Positions 27,029 through 38,500 of a DNA stretch of 64,000 bases are shown one piece after another. The stretch covers positions 118,324,741 through 118,388,740 of the forward strand of contig OX104127.1 of NCBI GenBank assembly GCA_944470555.2. The letters are read 5' to 3'. Position numbers and translations under genes: made by a program. Under the pieces are notes generated by a model. That model ran no database searches. It had not been told where the DNA came from and saw nothing but the letters and a program-made list of their open reading frames with translations. How positions within the stretch are numbered: the stretch's first letter is position 1; every line of letters starts with the position of its first letter. Source of the stretch: Heterobilharzia americana. Lineage: Eukaryota > Platyhelminthes > Trematoda > Strigeidida > Schistosomatidae.

Positions 27029-28465
27029 ATGATAGTTCCTACTGTGAAATCTCTAGTCTCTTCAATCCTCATTATTTTTCTTCAACTTTTCTGTTTCAGC
27101 TTATGCCTACGGTTTCTGAATACACATGTTGCACCAGTCATTGTCATTCTGGGTATAATTGGCAATATATTATCCATAATTGTCCTACGAAGTCGACGTA
27201 TGAAATCTCCTGTTTCAATTTATTTAATTAGTCTATCAGTTTTTGATATATTACTTTTGGTATGCGCTGTTGTACTATTTTTTGAATACCCCTTTGCTGA
27301 TGACGATTCTTCATTATTCCCACTGTTAGCGAACAATTCCATGGATAGTATAAATTATGACACAGTAAATGAAAACTCAGAAAATACAACTTCAGATGTC
27401 AATATGTATGAACAGTTAGCAGTGAGAAGTGCCAATGATGACAAAATAATTAGCAACATAACTACAGCTCATCGAATTTACTCATTAATTCAGGCGCACG
27501 TTGTTTATCCTGTAGCATTAACTGCTCAGACTGCAGCCATATGGATTACTGTAAGCTTAACTGTAGAGCGTTATATTGCCGGATGTTATCCATTGCATGC
27601 ACATTTACTCTCATCCGTACCAAAGTCTCGTTTAGTTGTCTGCTGTTGTATGATATGCGCAGTTGTCTACAATATACCAAGATGGTTTGAAATTACAACA
27701 AGTCAACCTGTAAATAGCACTGAATTATCTAAAGAGCCTAACTTTTCACAATGGTCACAACAATATGACTGGCATTCATTATTTCGTCTTGTTTACTATA
27801 CCTGGGGATATATATTAGTCATGTTTCTGCTGCCGTTAATTGCTTTGCTAGTAATGAATATTCGTCTAATGTATGCTCTACGTAGATCTGATTTCGCTGT
27901 ACATAAAAGTTCTCAGTCAACACCATATATTGTTACTTCGCATGGTAATGAAAGTGGTAGTAGAAATCAACTGATTAGCTGCAGTTCCAGTTTCTATCCA
28001 AAAACCTCCACATTATCAAGAAAGTCATCGACAAAACAATTTCCAATACGATTTCAACGTAGCGATCAATGTAAGTCATGTAAATCTCTAAGAAACTCAC
28101 TCCATCCTTACGGACCAACACGACTGGCTATACAAGCAGACAAGAGTATCACACGAATGATCATTGTTGTTGTTGGTGTATTTATTGCCTGTCAGCTCCC
28201 AGCACTGGTATTCAACATTTATTTTGGTATTGTATCGCCAAAAGTTTTACCTCATGGCTGGTGTGCTTTATCAGAATTGAGAAATTTTCTAGTTGTTGTT
28301 AACTCTAGTGTAAATTTCATTGTTTATTGTGTTATGGGTGCCAAATTTCGTAGAAGTTTTATTCACGTGATTACACCTTGTTGGGAAATTAAGTTGACTA
28401 ACAATAATACACAAAAGACTGTGGTACGATTAATAAACTTGCGATCAGAAGGAAATGAAATTTAG
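27029..28465 (+). CDS. Rhodopsin-family GPCR, probable FMRFamide/peptide-type receptor
   Basis: Encodes up to 478 residues with seven membrane segments at about 34-54, 62-85, 152-178, 200-216, 253-282, 375-400 and 415-437. Diagnostic residues are GN (45-46, TM1), D73 (TM2), ERY (180-182, end of TM3), NIPRWFE (215-221, TM4/ECL2, as in FMRFamide-type receptors), CQLP (388-391, TM6) and NFIVY (429-433, an NPxxY variant). The ~90-residue third intracellular loop is Ser/Thr/basic. Odd points: ECL1 is about 60 residues, acidic, with sequons at N102, N119 and N143. No Cys lies before TM3 or in ECL2, so the canonical disulfide is missing; the one clear extracellular Cys is C412. The start is uncertain: the first Met gives a hydrophobic N-terminus that could be a signal peptide, or an upstream exon joins at 27100. 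It is a plasma-membrane receptor. The ligand is unknown; a flatworm-specific orphan class is possible. Confidence 0.95.
   Translation: MIVPTVKSLVSSILIIFLQLFCFSLCLRFLNTHVAPVIVILGIIGNILSIIVLRSRRMKSPVSIYLISLSVFDILLLVCAVVLFFEYPFADDDSSLFPLLANNSMDSINYDTVNENSENTTSDVNMYEQLAVRSANDDKIISNITTAHRIYSLIQAHVVYPVALTAQTAAIWITVSLTVERYIAGCYPLHAHLLSSVPKSRLVVCCCMICAVVYNIPRWFEITTSQPVNSTELSKEPNFSQWSQQYDWHSLFRLVYYTWGYILVMFLLPLIALLVMNIRLMYALRRSDFAVHKSSQSTPYIVTSHGNESGSRNQLISCSSSFYPKTSTLSRKSSTKQFPIRFQRSDQCKSCKSLRNSLHPYGPTRLAIQADKSITRMIIVVVGVFIACQLPALVFNIYFGIVSPKVLPHGWCALSELRNFLVVVNSSVNFIVYCVMGAKFRRSFIHVITPCWEIKLTNNNTQKTVVRLINLRSEGNEI
27058..27099 (+). promoter_or_regulatory. Strong splice-acceptor candidate within the GPCR frame
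   Basis: A ~40-base pyrimidine-rich tract ends in TTTCAG at 27094-27099. If it is used, the exon begins at 27100 and completes a codon carried over from an upstream exon (next codon TTA at 27101). It precedes TM1 by only a few residues, a common place for an intron separating an N-terminal exon. Confidence 0.5.
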
Positions 28466-28564
28466 TTGCACTGTTTCTCTTTCTTACTTGCATATTTGTA
28501 TAGCGAATTTTTATACAATCCATGTCATATGTATAAAAAATTTGTGATATTCTATTCCGTGTAC

Positions 28565-28570
28565 AATAAA
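28565..28570 (+). terminator. AATAAA polyadenylation signal for the GPCR
   Basis: A canonical AATAAA lies 100 bases after the stop codon of the receptor. A second AATAAA is at 28614-28619. Confidence 0.5.
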
Positions 28571-28629
28571 TATACTATCATGTTTGGTGGTTTATATTAG
28601 GGTTTATGATGGAAATAAAAGTATTTATT

Positions 28630-30700
28630 TTGGGTATTCATTGAATATCAACAATATCCTTTTGCCTTCAGTTCCATGTGACTGATTATCAATTGTGTTT
28701 CATTGGAAATGTGAAATATTTATACTTAACACACCACAACGCAGTACCATTTAAACCTAGGAACATCTGACAATCTTCAATATCCGATTTTGAGAAGCAT
28801 CTGATAGATGTATTAGTGACCAGCTAGTGACTGATCTATGCACATAAACAACTGAAAAAAAAGGTGAGTTTTCACCTTAGTTAGGGAGTAATTACGTTTT
28901 CAAACTCAGAATAAAGTGATGTAGCTTTAAACCCCTCAGATAACTTGAGTTTTCCCAAAATTGGAAATGAGAATTGTTCATGAATGCTAAAAATCTTTAA
29001 ATTTTGATACAACACATCCCGGTAAATAACTCCTTGTGGTTGCAAGAAAATATAATGAACAAGTTTATTAAACCGCTTACTTAAGTAACCGTATCGCAAA
29101 CTACAATGACATGTCTATCTGATATTCGGGATATAGTACATAACTACTATATCGTTTTCGTTAAGTGGCCATTTATTTAAATATGAAAGTACATCATATC
29201 ATTGTCCAACTCAACAGTTTACTGTTATTTTACTTGAAATGCAGGAAATACCAGGCAAAAACAAAATATGGTAACTATCTGGTATGGAAGTAAAGAGAAT
29301 AATACTGTCTAAAGCCTTCTATTGATTTCATAAGAACAGCTCAACAAATGAAACGAATCTAGAGCACACCATCATATTCTGTCAGAAACTGCATTTTACT
29401 TCCACCACATATTATCAGTATTAAAATGTGTCTGTACATTCTGAAATCTAGACAAAGCAATTAGATGGATCGAAAAGCAGACAGCTGTGGTTTAATGCAC
29501 CTATCCATAAAAGCTTCAGTTAACTGGAAACAAATATCATAGAATGGGTAAACAAAGTACTAAAATTTCGATTGTGTAGCCCTATATGACGTTGCTACTC
29601 ACCCATAGACAATAAAGTCTGCTTTTAATAAAGGTTCATATGTTTCTTCATCAGGTCGACACATGAGAGCACTAACCTATTGCAGTTGAGTCTTAGAACT
29701 ATTTATCATCACATCATGACATCATTTAATATTGTGTTCGGTAGAAATAAAATAGAAAATGCTCATTACACATGCATGTCAGTGGAGGTTCTTGCCAATG
29801 AAACTTGGACCTAGTGCCTAACCATGTTGCAGCTTCCTCTATGAGTATTATGAGTATATTTGTTAACTTGTACAGCCTCTAAAAATATTGTTCCTCCATG
29901 TTAGGTGATTCAGAAAGGTTTCCAGTACATATGGCTCACTCAGTTCCAAAGCTTCACTCAAAAATACAAGAATTGTTGAAACTGTACATTTTATCTTCTC
30001 TAACCCAAATGTTATTCATGACTATTCTTTTGTATGTACTGCTATGAATAGACATGTCCCATATTCATATTCCATATCGTTGAAGCTGAGTGTTTGTGTC
30101 TAGACCAAAACATACTCAATGTCTGATAGAAGTCTGATAAAATACATGCGACTAGTTAGTAATACTGTTACATTTTGACAATTTTTAACCTCATCCATTA
30201 AAAAGAATATATGAACACAATCGCATATTGACGGCAGTTTAGTTGACCTTGCAAACTAATAATCATAGCAAACTCATCATCATTTTACTAATTCTATTCA
30301 AACTTACCTAGTTTTATATTTCATCTATAATAATTCAATTGACCGGAAATTTATGCTTTTATACAAGAAAAGAACTGAGAAAACTCAGTGGAGCAATAAA
30401 AGCACTAACAGTTTAAAAAGAGTTCTACTGAATCGGATATTATCTTGAGTGAGAATGTTTTGAAACAGTCATACAAATGCTGCTTCAAAGATATCAAAGA
30501 CATGAATATTGCAATAAGCGATTTTCAAAATAGATACTTTCAAACATCATATAATAAATTCACATCATATCCATACAATTAATTGTCTTTTATAATAAAT
30601 TCAGTTTTATAACTTTCTCACAGAGTAAACCATTTCATGAAAACGTTTCATGTGGAAGAGATAAATTTTCGAACCATAAACACGAATTTTCTAACCATAG
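28630..30700. other. Intergenic, nothing recognised
   Basis: AT-rich sequence downstream of the GPCR. No domain-bearing frame or familiar repeat is seen. Confidence 0.5.
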
Positions 30701-30709
30701 ACGACCAGA

Positions 30710-30915
30710 TTCATCCATGTGACTATTACGTAACAGGGACTGATCATTAGCGTAGACGCAGTACACATCTCCTCAGGTTGACTACGTAAGATAGCTGTGA
30801 TTTCACACACTGGTGTTATGTACTAGGTGATGACTGAAGCGGAAATGAAAACCCTAGTCATGGCAGAATTTAAACCATCAGTTTATGGATAACTTTACCA
30901 GTTGAGCCTCAGGTA
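30710..30915 (-). repeat. tRNA-derived SINE, minus strand
   Basis: The minus strand reads an A-box-like GGCTCAACTGGTAAAG and a B-box-like GGTTTAAATTCT (complement of ~30870-30881). It faces another tRNA-like head at 30940 in head-to-head orientation. No hammerhead core is seen. Confidence 0.5.
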
Positions 30916-30934
30916 CCAGATAATATCTTACTTT

Positions 30935-31020
30935 CATACCTCAGCTGGAAAAGCAGTAATCCGATAACCCGAAAGACTATTGGTTCAATTACTACTAGAA
31001 AACAAGTTTTCATTTCACCT
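30935..31020 (+). repeat. tRNA-like SINE head, plus strand
   Basis: The A-box-like 'cctcagctggaaaagcagta' is followed by the B-box-like 'ggttcaattac' (~30984-30994) at tRNA-like spacing. It lies 20-30 bases from the opposing head on the minus strand. Confidence 0.5.
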
Positions 31021-31807
31021 TTTACTTTCACCCCATGTCTTAATAACTACAGAGTGCAAATTTTGTAGTGACTTCCCTTTTCATTTGGTTTTCTGCCCTC
31101 TCTTAACTTCTGACCTACCACTATATATTCTAGTTTTATATAATTTTGATTTTTAAAAATTGTTGTAAATAACTTTATTTGAATAACATGTTAATTACTA
31201 CACATTCTCTCCCTTCTCTTAGGAACATCTAATTTATTTTATAGACTTTAGGATCAAAATTTGACCTAGTAGAGTTGAATAAGTTGAGTATTAACTAGGT
31301 AAATGGATTACGAATGAAATATATTTGTAAAATTCAAATGACGTAGAAAAATGAGTTGAACACAAGTGTTTCTTGATACATATTGAAAACAAGCAACACA
31401 TGTGGAAAGAGCAGGATCTAATGAACTCAGAAATTTCAGAAAAACTCGTCAATAGGATACTCTACATACCTGATTATATATAACATTAAGCAATCCAAAA
31501 GAACATACACACTTACTTGGGGTAGAAAAATACATTTCTGTCGTTTTCGTACCATGTCGTGGAAGTTGTTTCTTCAGAGAATGAAACCTGTACAAGTTAT
31601 CGCATGTTTAAATAGAGTGAATCAAAATAAATCAAATTGCGTTGATAATAATGATAATAATATGGGAGTAAATGTCACAGCTGATTTACTAGACCACGAG
31701 TTCAAGGTGAAGTTGTGAATGTTTGTGTACAGGTGAATGGGTATGAAGGCATGAGCAAATTACTATAACTGAATAATTCAGTCTGTTTATATGTACTTTA
31801 GTTACGA

Positions 31808-32068
31808 CTAGTGCGTACAATGTATTATTTCGCATGTACTATTCAAGTTGGTCAGATAATTAGGCCTTCCTTTCCGTTCAGTGCATAGAGATTCAGCATT
31901 ATATGAATTACTCCTACTATCCGTCTTTCCTTGTAGTTTGTAAATACTTTTTTGAAAAGTTTCAGTATTTTCACTATCAACTTTGTGACTACGATAGATT
32001 GTATGAATCACATTTGCTGATTTGATTTGTAAATTCTCTAGTTCTACTGGATTAGATGGTTCTTCAAT
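31808..32068 (-). CDS. Possible terminal exon of an unknown gene
   Basis: A minus-strand frame runs from an AG acceptor-like site (complement near 32068, 'gcttag') to a TAG stop at 31808-31810. The product is hydrophilic and rich in Ser, Asn, Lys and Thr (it includes HTIYRSHKVDSENTETFQKS). The bias is more protein-like than other chance frames nearby. I recognise no domain. It could equally be part of an old retroelement, since an RTE tail lies immediately to the right. No start Met is needed if it is a last exon. Confidence 0.22.
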   Translation of the reverse strand: MEEPSNPVELENLQIKSANVIHTIYRSHKVDSENTETFQKSIYKLQGKTDSRSNSYNAESLCTERKGRPNYLTNLNSTCEIIHCTH

Positions 32069-32174
32069 AATATGCTAAGCATTGCAATCGAAACTGCCTA
32101 ATATGTCTGAAGGTAAAAAGAATTCTATCTTTTGATAATGTTGGTTGCCTTGTATTAGTTTTATTATTTGTTCA

Positions 32175-32765
32175 TCCTGTGACTTCATAGTGGAACATAG
32201 GGCTTCAGCAACACGTCGCCATTTCACTCTCTTCTCTGCAGTCTTCCCAACTTGGCTCCACCACTACCTACAGGCTTTCATTTCTTCCTCACATCATCTC
32301 TTCCATGTCACTCTCGGACGCTCAGCTCATCATTACTCATTTGACTTCCACTCGAGGGCCTGGCCTGGCGCGTGATGTCTTTAAATGGTCTTCTCAGTGC
32401 ATGTCCAATCCAATCCATCTCCACTTTCTTCCGCATATGTGTTGAGCCATGGGTTGTTGGTTGGTTCGTCACCAGCCAGAGTGAGTTCCTTTTTCCTTAT
32501 TCTTATTAATGTGGCCATCTAACTTGATCTTCAGTACCAAGTGAGCGTAGGCGGCAGCTGTTCATATATGTCTGTAGTTTTTTGGAAATGCTTTACGTTA
32601 CGCGCCTCCCAGTCTCTCAAATATCACATAGAAGCACTGACTTGACTTCATTAATGTTGAAAATCCAGATTTTGTTCTTTGTGATGAGTGCAGTGCAGTA
32701 AAGTAGATCTCCACACTCATTTCAGATTAATGAAGGCCTTGTAGAAGGCTTTAATTCTGTATATT
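32175..32765 (-). pseudogene. RTE-like retrotransposon 3' tail
   Basis: On the minus strand this carries the same tail as 4.3-5.06 kb and 51.8-52.47 kb: a stretch corresponding to 'INLK..W.STxL', the LLYGSETWR-equivalent region, the 'RKxxWIGxxLRR' region (~32400-32440) and the common end 'gaagccctatgttccac' (32188-32204 complement). It is clearly older, with many substitutions, frameshifts and stops. The upstream RT domain is missing. Confidence 0.8.
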
Positions 32766-32924
32766 TTTAATTGTTTATCGTACTTCAGTTGTTCATGAGT
32801 GGAATGGTAGAATTACTATACTAATCCGAGACCCTTCATTTGACATTCATTCCTATATTATTGTCACGTACGAGCAACATGATCTGATTTAACACCATTT
32901 ACTCTATTTAAACATTTGATAACT

Positions 32925-33000
32925 TCTACAGGCTTTATTCTTTGAAGAAGCGACCTCCACAAGGTCACGAAACGTTAGGTATATATTTTTCTACCTCATT
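32925..33000 (+). repeat. Penelope-like 3' end motif (hammerhead-like hairpin)
   Basis: TTGAAGAAG is followed by a GACC...GGTC hairpin and CACGAAACGTT (32935-32971). This arrangement, with GAAACGT immediately after a stem and an unstable stem III, resembles hammerhead-like motifs reported in Penelope-like elements. The first core base is T instead of C, so activity is doubtful. Confidence 0.35.
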
Positions 33001-33029
33001 GTGATTTGATAAATATATTTTATATATAA

Positions 33030-34840
33030 CCCATTTATTGCCTAGTTGGCTATTTTCAATGCACTAGAGCTGATCTATCAGCTAATAACAGACTCATTGG
33101 TTGCAACTATGATTGTGCCCAAACAGCTTTCAAAAACATCTCATCGAGGAAGTTTTTTCGATTGGATCAGTCCTCTGTTTTATATTTTGAAATCAAAATT
33201 TGGTTTGTGCTACCGATAGGAATACAACCAGGTAGCATACAGTTTCTCGTTTCGATAGAAAGTCAAAAGAACAGACGATCGACTATCGAACGTTTTGCTC
33301 ACATATACATTACGTATTGTAAGGGGACAGGCAAAAGTACAGCCAGACGATTAATTTGACTGGCCTTTTGAAAATAGTTATTCATAATAATGTTGTAATA
33401 TTTTACGAATACTGACTATAATGTTCCTAACGTGCCATCTTTCATAGTGGTTATTTGTGTTGTTTCTTATCAGGACATCAGAAGAAATATATATTCATTC
33501 TGACCTGTTGGTTTTCATAAATGGAGCATAATGAACAACTAAAACACTGCTCACACCAGCATTCAGTATTAGAGAAGCTAATTAAGTACGGGAAATACTA
33601 ATGTGTATAATAAGTTGTTTATGTAAAATAATAACCATGGCATTGCAAATTAAATATAATACCTTCTTAATCGTAAACAGCCTTCTTATATCTTTGACAA
33701 ATAATTATTCCAACAACTAGGTCTTATTGATTACATTTAAGAAGTATCAGTTAATTAGATGTTACTTGTTTCTGAAAACATTCGTTCACCTGCCATAATG
33801 TATTTTTTCTGATTTTATATGTTTTTCCCACGATTATCTATCCTTAAGAAAATAATCAATGTTGTAATGATGAATACCAAATGTTGCCGGTAGGCTGGAT
33901 GTTTATTTGGTGGTTTCCAGGATACTGATATGCCTTAGATTAGAGTTTACTAGATATTATGATCGTTATTTTTTCTGCCACTTGAAAAAGTATCGTTAAT
34001 ATGATTGTAACATCTGCTTTAAACAGTGTTATTGTTACGAATACCTTTAATGCGATGTGTTTTCTTATGAATGCTTAATGTTGCAAAAAGCTTGTGCTCC
34101 TCCGGTGTTGACAATTCAGTATATGAGAATTCCATGAAGAATCAAATGAAGATCTACATCATGATAATATATGACCACATACTATCTTCGTTAATGACAT
34201 GATATGCTGCCGACAGATACACTAGTCAACATTATTTGACTAGACAGATTACTTCAAGAAATAAAATAACCTGCTTTTTTTCCCACTAACAGAACACTTT
34301 TGTAAAATAACGGATTACTGGAACAATATTAGGTTGTCGTTGGTAGTCAAATGTTGTAGCTAACTTTGTAGCCCAGTACTTGGTTATGCATACACTGATA
34401 TAGTCTTAATTTTTAAATCATCTCATCAGTTTAAGGGGATGATTTGAAAAACACGGGTCAAAATTTGTGCCGATTTCATCCAATTTTCTAAATATCGAGC
34501 AGTTGGTGGAAATAAATTGCATCTTAACTTCAAATGTCTACCTACTTGTACAATGTGACTTGATATGCAGGATGAAGTGAGTTATCTTCATTCTCTTAGG
34601 AAACCAAAGCTTATAAAATCTCCAACATTATATGTAAGTTCCAACGTGATTATGAACATGATGAGATGGAGCGCTTAATTTCACTTATTCGTGTCTGGCT
34701 TCATTAAGTACATTCGGTCATGATAATGAAATCCTTTTTTCATAAAAACACACAATTTATTTGTAAAAAGATGCGTTTTTATATTCTCAGCCAGCACATT
34801 ATTTGATAGCGATGTTGTGTATTAAACTGTTGCCTGTTAG
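33030..34840. other. Intergenic, nothing recognised
   Basis: No supportable gene. The frame at 33162-33359 has no recognisable domain. Confidence 0.5.
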
Positions 34841-34843
34841 CCA

Positions 34844-35130
34844 GACGGAAGCAACCCACTGGAAGCTACGGATATTGGTTTCGTGCTAATTGGCACTCGT
34901 CGGAGGGGCGTATCAGCAACCTCGGCCGAAATGATATCTCATCTGAGATTCGAACCAACGTCACACAGTCGTGCGGTGAGAGACGTTACCAATGAGCTGT
35001 TTGGGTCACCACGGAACTCCTGTAGAACTATATTGGATACAGTAATCGGTATTGGAGGGTAACCAACACCCTGCTATCTAGTCCTGTGTGCTGGTCGAAT
35101 TCTGTCGATTATTTTGCAGTGTGACCACCA
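34844..35130 (-). repeat. tRNA-derived SINE (family 3), minus strand
   Basis: The minus strand reads AGCTCATTGGTAACGTCTC (A box) and GGTTCGAATCT (B box, complement of ~34950-34960). Minus-strand sequence upstream of the tRNA head ('gcaaaataatcgacagaattc') matches the tail region of family 3 copies, so two partial units may be joined in tandem. Related copies are at 35220-35500 and 60520-60830. Confidence 0.7.
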
Positions 35131-35214
35131 GACTAGACGAGTAAGAATCGCATGCACTCAGATAGACGTTAGAAGTTAATTACCCTCCAGAGAACAATCA
35201 ATGTATGTAATTCA

Positions 35215-35500
35215 GTCACATGGGAGGTCAATCACGGTCCAAATAGATCAGTGGTAACGTCTCTAACTGCGAGACTGGGTGACGTGGGTTCTTATCTCTG
35301 GTGTGACATCAGTTCCTTAGAGATGGCAGAAACGCCTACGTCCAAGGATTCCTGCCGATCGCCTTTATCCAACTGACTTCTGTCAAAGCTCATCGCAACG
35401 CTTTACCGCTTAGTTCGGTGGCCACAGTGCAAAATAGTCGATAGAAACCGATTACCACATAGGACTAAACAACATAAAGTTGGTTACCATTCAAAGAAAC
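35215..35500 (+). repeat. tRNA-derived SINE (family 3), plus strand
   Basis: The head 'agatcagtggtaacgtctc' with B-box-like 'gggttcttatctc' is followed by the family tail 'gtgcaaaatagtcgatagaa...cataggactaaac'. It is arranged head-to-head with the copy on the left. Confidence 0.7.
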
Positions 35501-38500
35501 TGTTGTCACTTAATCCCAAAGCTCCTACAAATCCACAGGATAGCAATAACTCATGCAATCAAGCTTGTGGGATATGAAGAACAATAGATTGTTCAATTAA
35601 CCTGTCAATGGAACAAATTTCCATGCAACAGATTACAAAACTGTGATGATGATTCTGATCTTAGGAAAATCATCTTTTGTTAGGTCACTAAAGTTGAGTT
35701 TTGAAGAAGTGATTTTTACGTTACACCTTGGTTTATGTGATTTTATCAAATAACCATCGAATCAAGAAAAGGAAACAATGACCACTTATGCAAAGTAATC
35801 AGCTGTTAACTACCGAATCTATACACAATATATAATCCCTTTGGTAAATGCAGACAGTTTAACGAAAGGATGTAGGCGATCTAAATATGTGATTTATCAG
35901 CGCTCAAGCTTTCGAGCTATCTGATCCTACATGAAACTGTCAAAGTGTTGATAAAAAGTCCCAGAAAGGTCAGTTTATTTCAATCGAGACGTAAGAGTAA
36001 CACAGATACAGGATGGGGAAAAGCCAAGATTTCTGAATGGTATCAATCCTGGTGGTCAAACTGATTTAAATGTTATCAAGTTGGATTCATACTGAGCAGG
36101 CATTCTTTCTGAATATGCATACATGTTCCCTTGATCAGGGTCGTTTGCAGCTTAGAAGAAACCTTTGAATAAATATGAGTTTATTCTGCCTAACTTGTTT
36201 TCGTTTACGATTTAAAACTAGTTAAAGCCTTCATAAATTTAGGCACTCGTCCCTTTTACTACCTTTCATATTCGTAAGTTTCTTATCAACCTAACTGACT
36301 CTTCGTGAATTTTTATATGAAGTATCTGACAGTTTCATAAGCGGTCAGATCTTCCGAAAGGTTGAGCACTAAAGTGTCACATATTCCAGATAATCTTCTT
36401 CCTAGTGCGCTAACTAAGAGAAGTAATTAATTTGTATCATTGTCTGCTCATGCTTTTCGAAATATAATAATACGTATTTAAAGTTCAAGCGGATAAGTGA
36501 AGTGGCAGGCACAGATTGCAATAGCAGTTTATAAGTCTGCAGTTTTCGCGCTGATTGAAGAGAATGAGGAGAGAAGCCGCGAAATGACTAAGAAAGACCA
36601 GTATGATAGCCATTTAGAAAACTTTCTGTACAGATCAGAAACAAATGCAGACAACGTTTCCCAGTTTTCGGAAGGAAATGTTTTGTACTAATACACTTCA
36701 CATTCAGACTAGAACCTCTAAGAAGATCAAGATGAGATATTCTGACAAATTTTTGACTCAGTAAACCTCTTGAGTTCGATAACTGATGTTTATACAAGTA
36801 AAAATGAGAGAGTTTGAAGCATGATAACTATTTCAAAAATACATAATTCTATCCAAAAGTTAATTCCGCAAGGGTATTTATCAGACAAAAAACAAAATAA
36901 ATTGAAAGTATGTTGTTTCGTTAAAAATCCTGTTCTTATATCTTAAACGTTTTACGCTTTTCACAGCCTTATTTTAAGGGATAACCAATAGCGAATGACA
37001 GTTAAATTCATTCTCATTCAAAGCAGCTAAAGACTGACAAATTAACCTGAAGTTCACGTAGTCAGCAAGTGAAACTTAGTTTCTAATGATCAAATACTGT
37101 TTCTGTTTTACACTTCATAAATCGAAGAGAATTAATATAGCTAGGTAAGCAAGTTAAAACACCCATCGGGTGTGATTAACTATCGAGTTATATGTTTAAC
37201 TAATAAGTACCTCATGACTACCAGCTTGGCAAAAATGTGCAGATTAAATGAAGATAAAACTCGACTGTCTTGTTCATGAATAAAACTATTTGTCCTACGA
37301 TAAAAACTCCTACGTACATGAATGGATCAGCAGTAAGTATGTGATGCAGCTTTCTATTTGTCTATCTATCTGTCTGTCTATCTGTCTACCTGTCAGTTTG
37401 TCCACATAATTCAGTCTTGCAGAGAGTCAGTCATCACTTGAATAGCCTAGTGATATGTTCCACAACTTGAACACTTTATGCGGTAGAATAAAATCATTGA
37501 ATGGACACCACTTCCCTCATAGTTGGAGATCCGCCTTTTTTATAGTGCTAACAACATATATCACTTCGACTCCTTCGAATAGGAGCAAGGGACTTCAAAA
37601 GTTAGACAAAATAACTATGCTGACAATAAGGACAATATACATAAGTAACATATCTAAGAAAAGACAATTTCTCATCTGATAGTATTTATGATGCAGACAT
37701 AAATTATCACTATTTTGGAAAAAGTTTCCAACTGACTTTCGATTCATGGTACTGAAGCAATGATAACTAAGGTTATCTACTGCCACTACTACTAATACTA
37801 CTATTTCATCTCTGACATTCAACTTCATTCATTTCTTTGTAGAAAAAACCATAAAGTGATCATCGAGATGATGTATCAGATATTATCCTTTACTATTCAC
37901 ACACCTACGTAACTATTCGCCGAACAGACGGGGGTCACAACAGTAAAGTCAACAAGGAATTCAGCTGGTCTTATGAGTAATCAACAATGTAATGACAGTA
38001 TTTTAATCTTAATAATAATGAGATTGGAAAATGTGAGGGAAATACTTATTACTTATTATTACTTATCACTTACTTACTACTTATAACATACTACTTACAT
38101 ACATTTCTACCTAATATTAACAAAAATTCAGTAAAAAGAAAGTAATTTCTTTAGTTTAAAGTATTCTTAAACGATGAGAACCTTATCACTGAAAACATGT
38201 CAAGTGGCTAACAAACTATATTGGGGAGAAAAGAAAGGTGCTTGAGTTTTATCGAAACTTTTATTCCATGCACAAACTGGTAGAAATGCTTTATAAGTGA
38301 AACTTTAGATGATCTCCATGGAAAGCTGTTGCAGATAATTCAGATTAAACCGTTTTTCTTTATGGTAGTATCCTTTTTTTTCTGCACTACATGCTTTTGC
38401 CGATTCAAGTAATTCTTTAGCACAAATTTACACTTTAGTTGACACAATATCCTTTATAGTGGTATTAAGGTGTGTTTTTTGTTCTCTTCAGTTGATGAAG

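Noticed and set aside
26968..27231. Alternative open frame overlapping the start of the GPCR
   Set aside because: The GPCR frame explains the region with transmembrane and motif evidence; this frame has none.
37363..37400. Possible CRISPR-like or structured repeat
   Set aside because: It is a plain tetranucleotide microsatellite without spacers.
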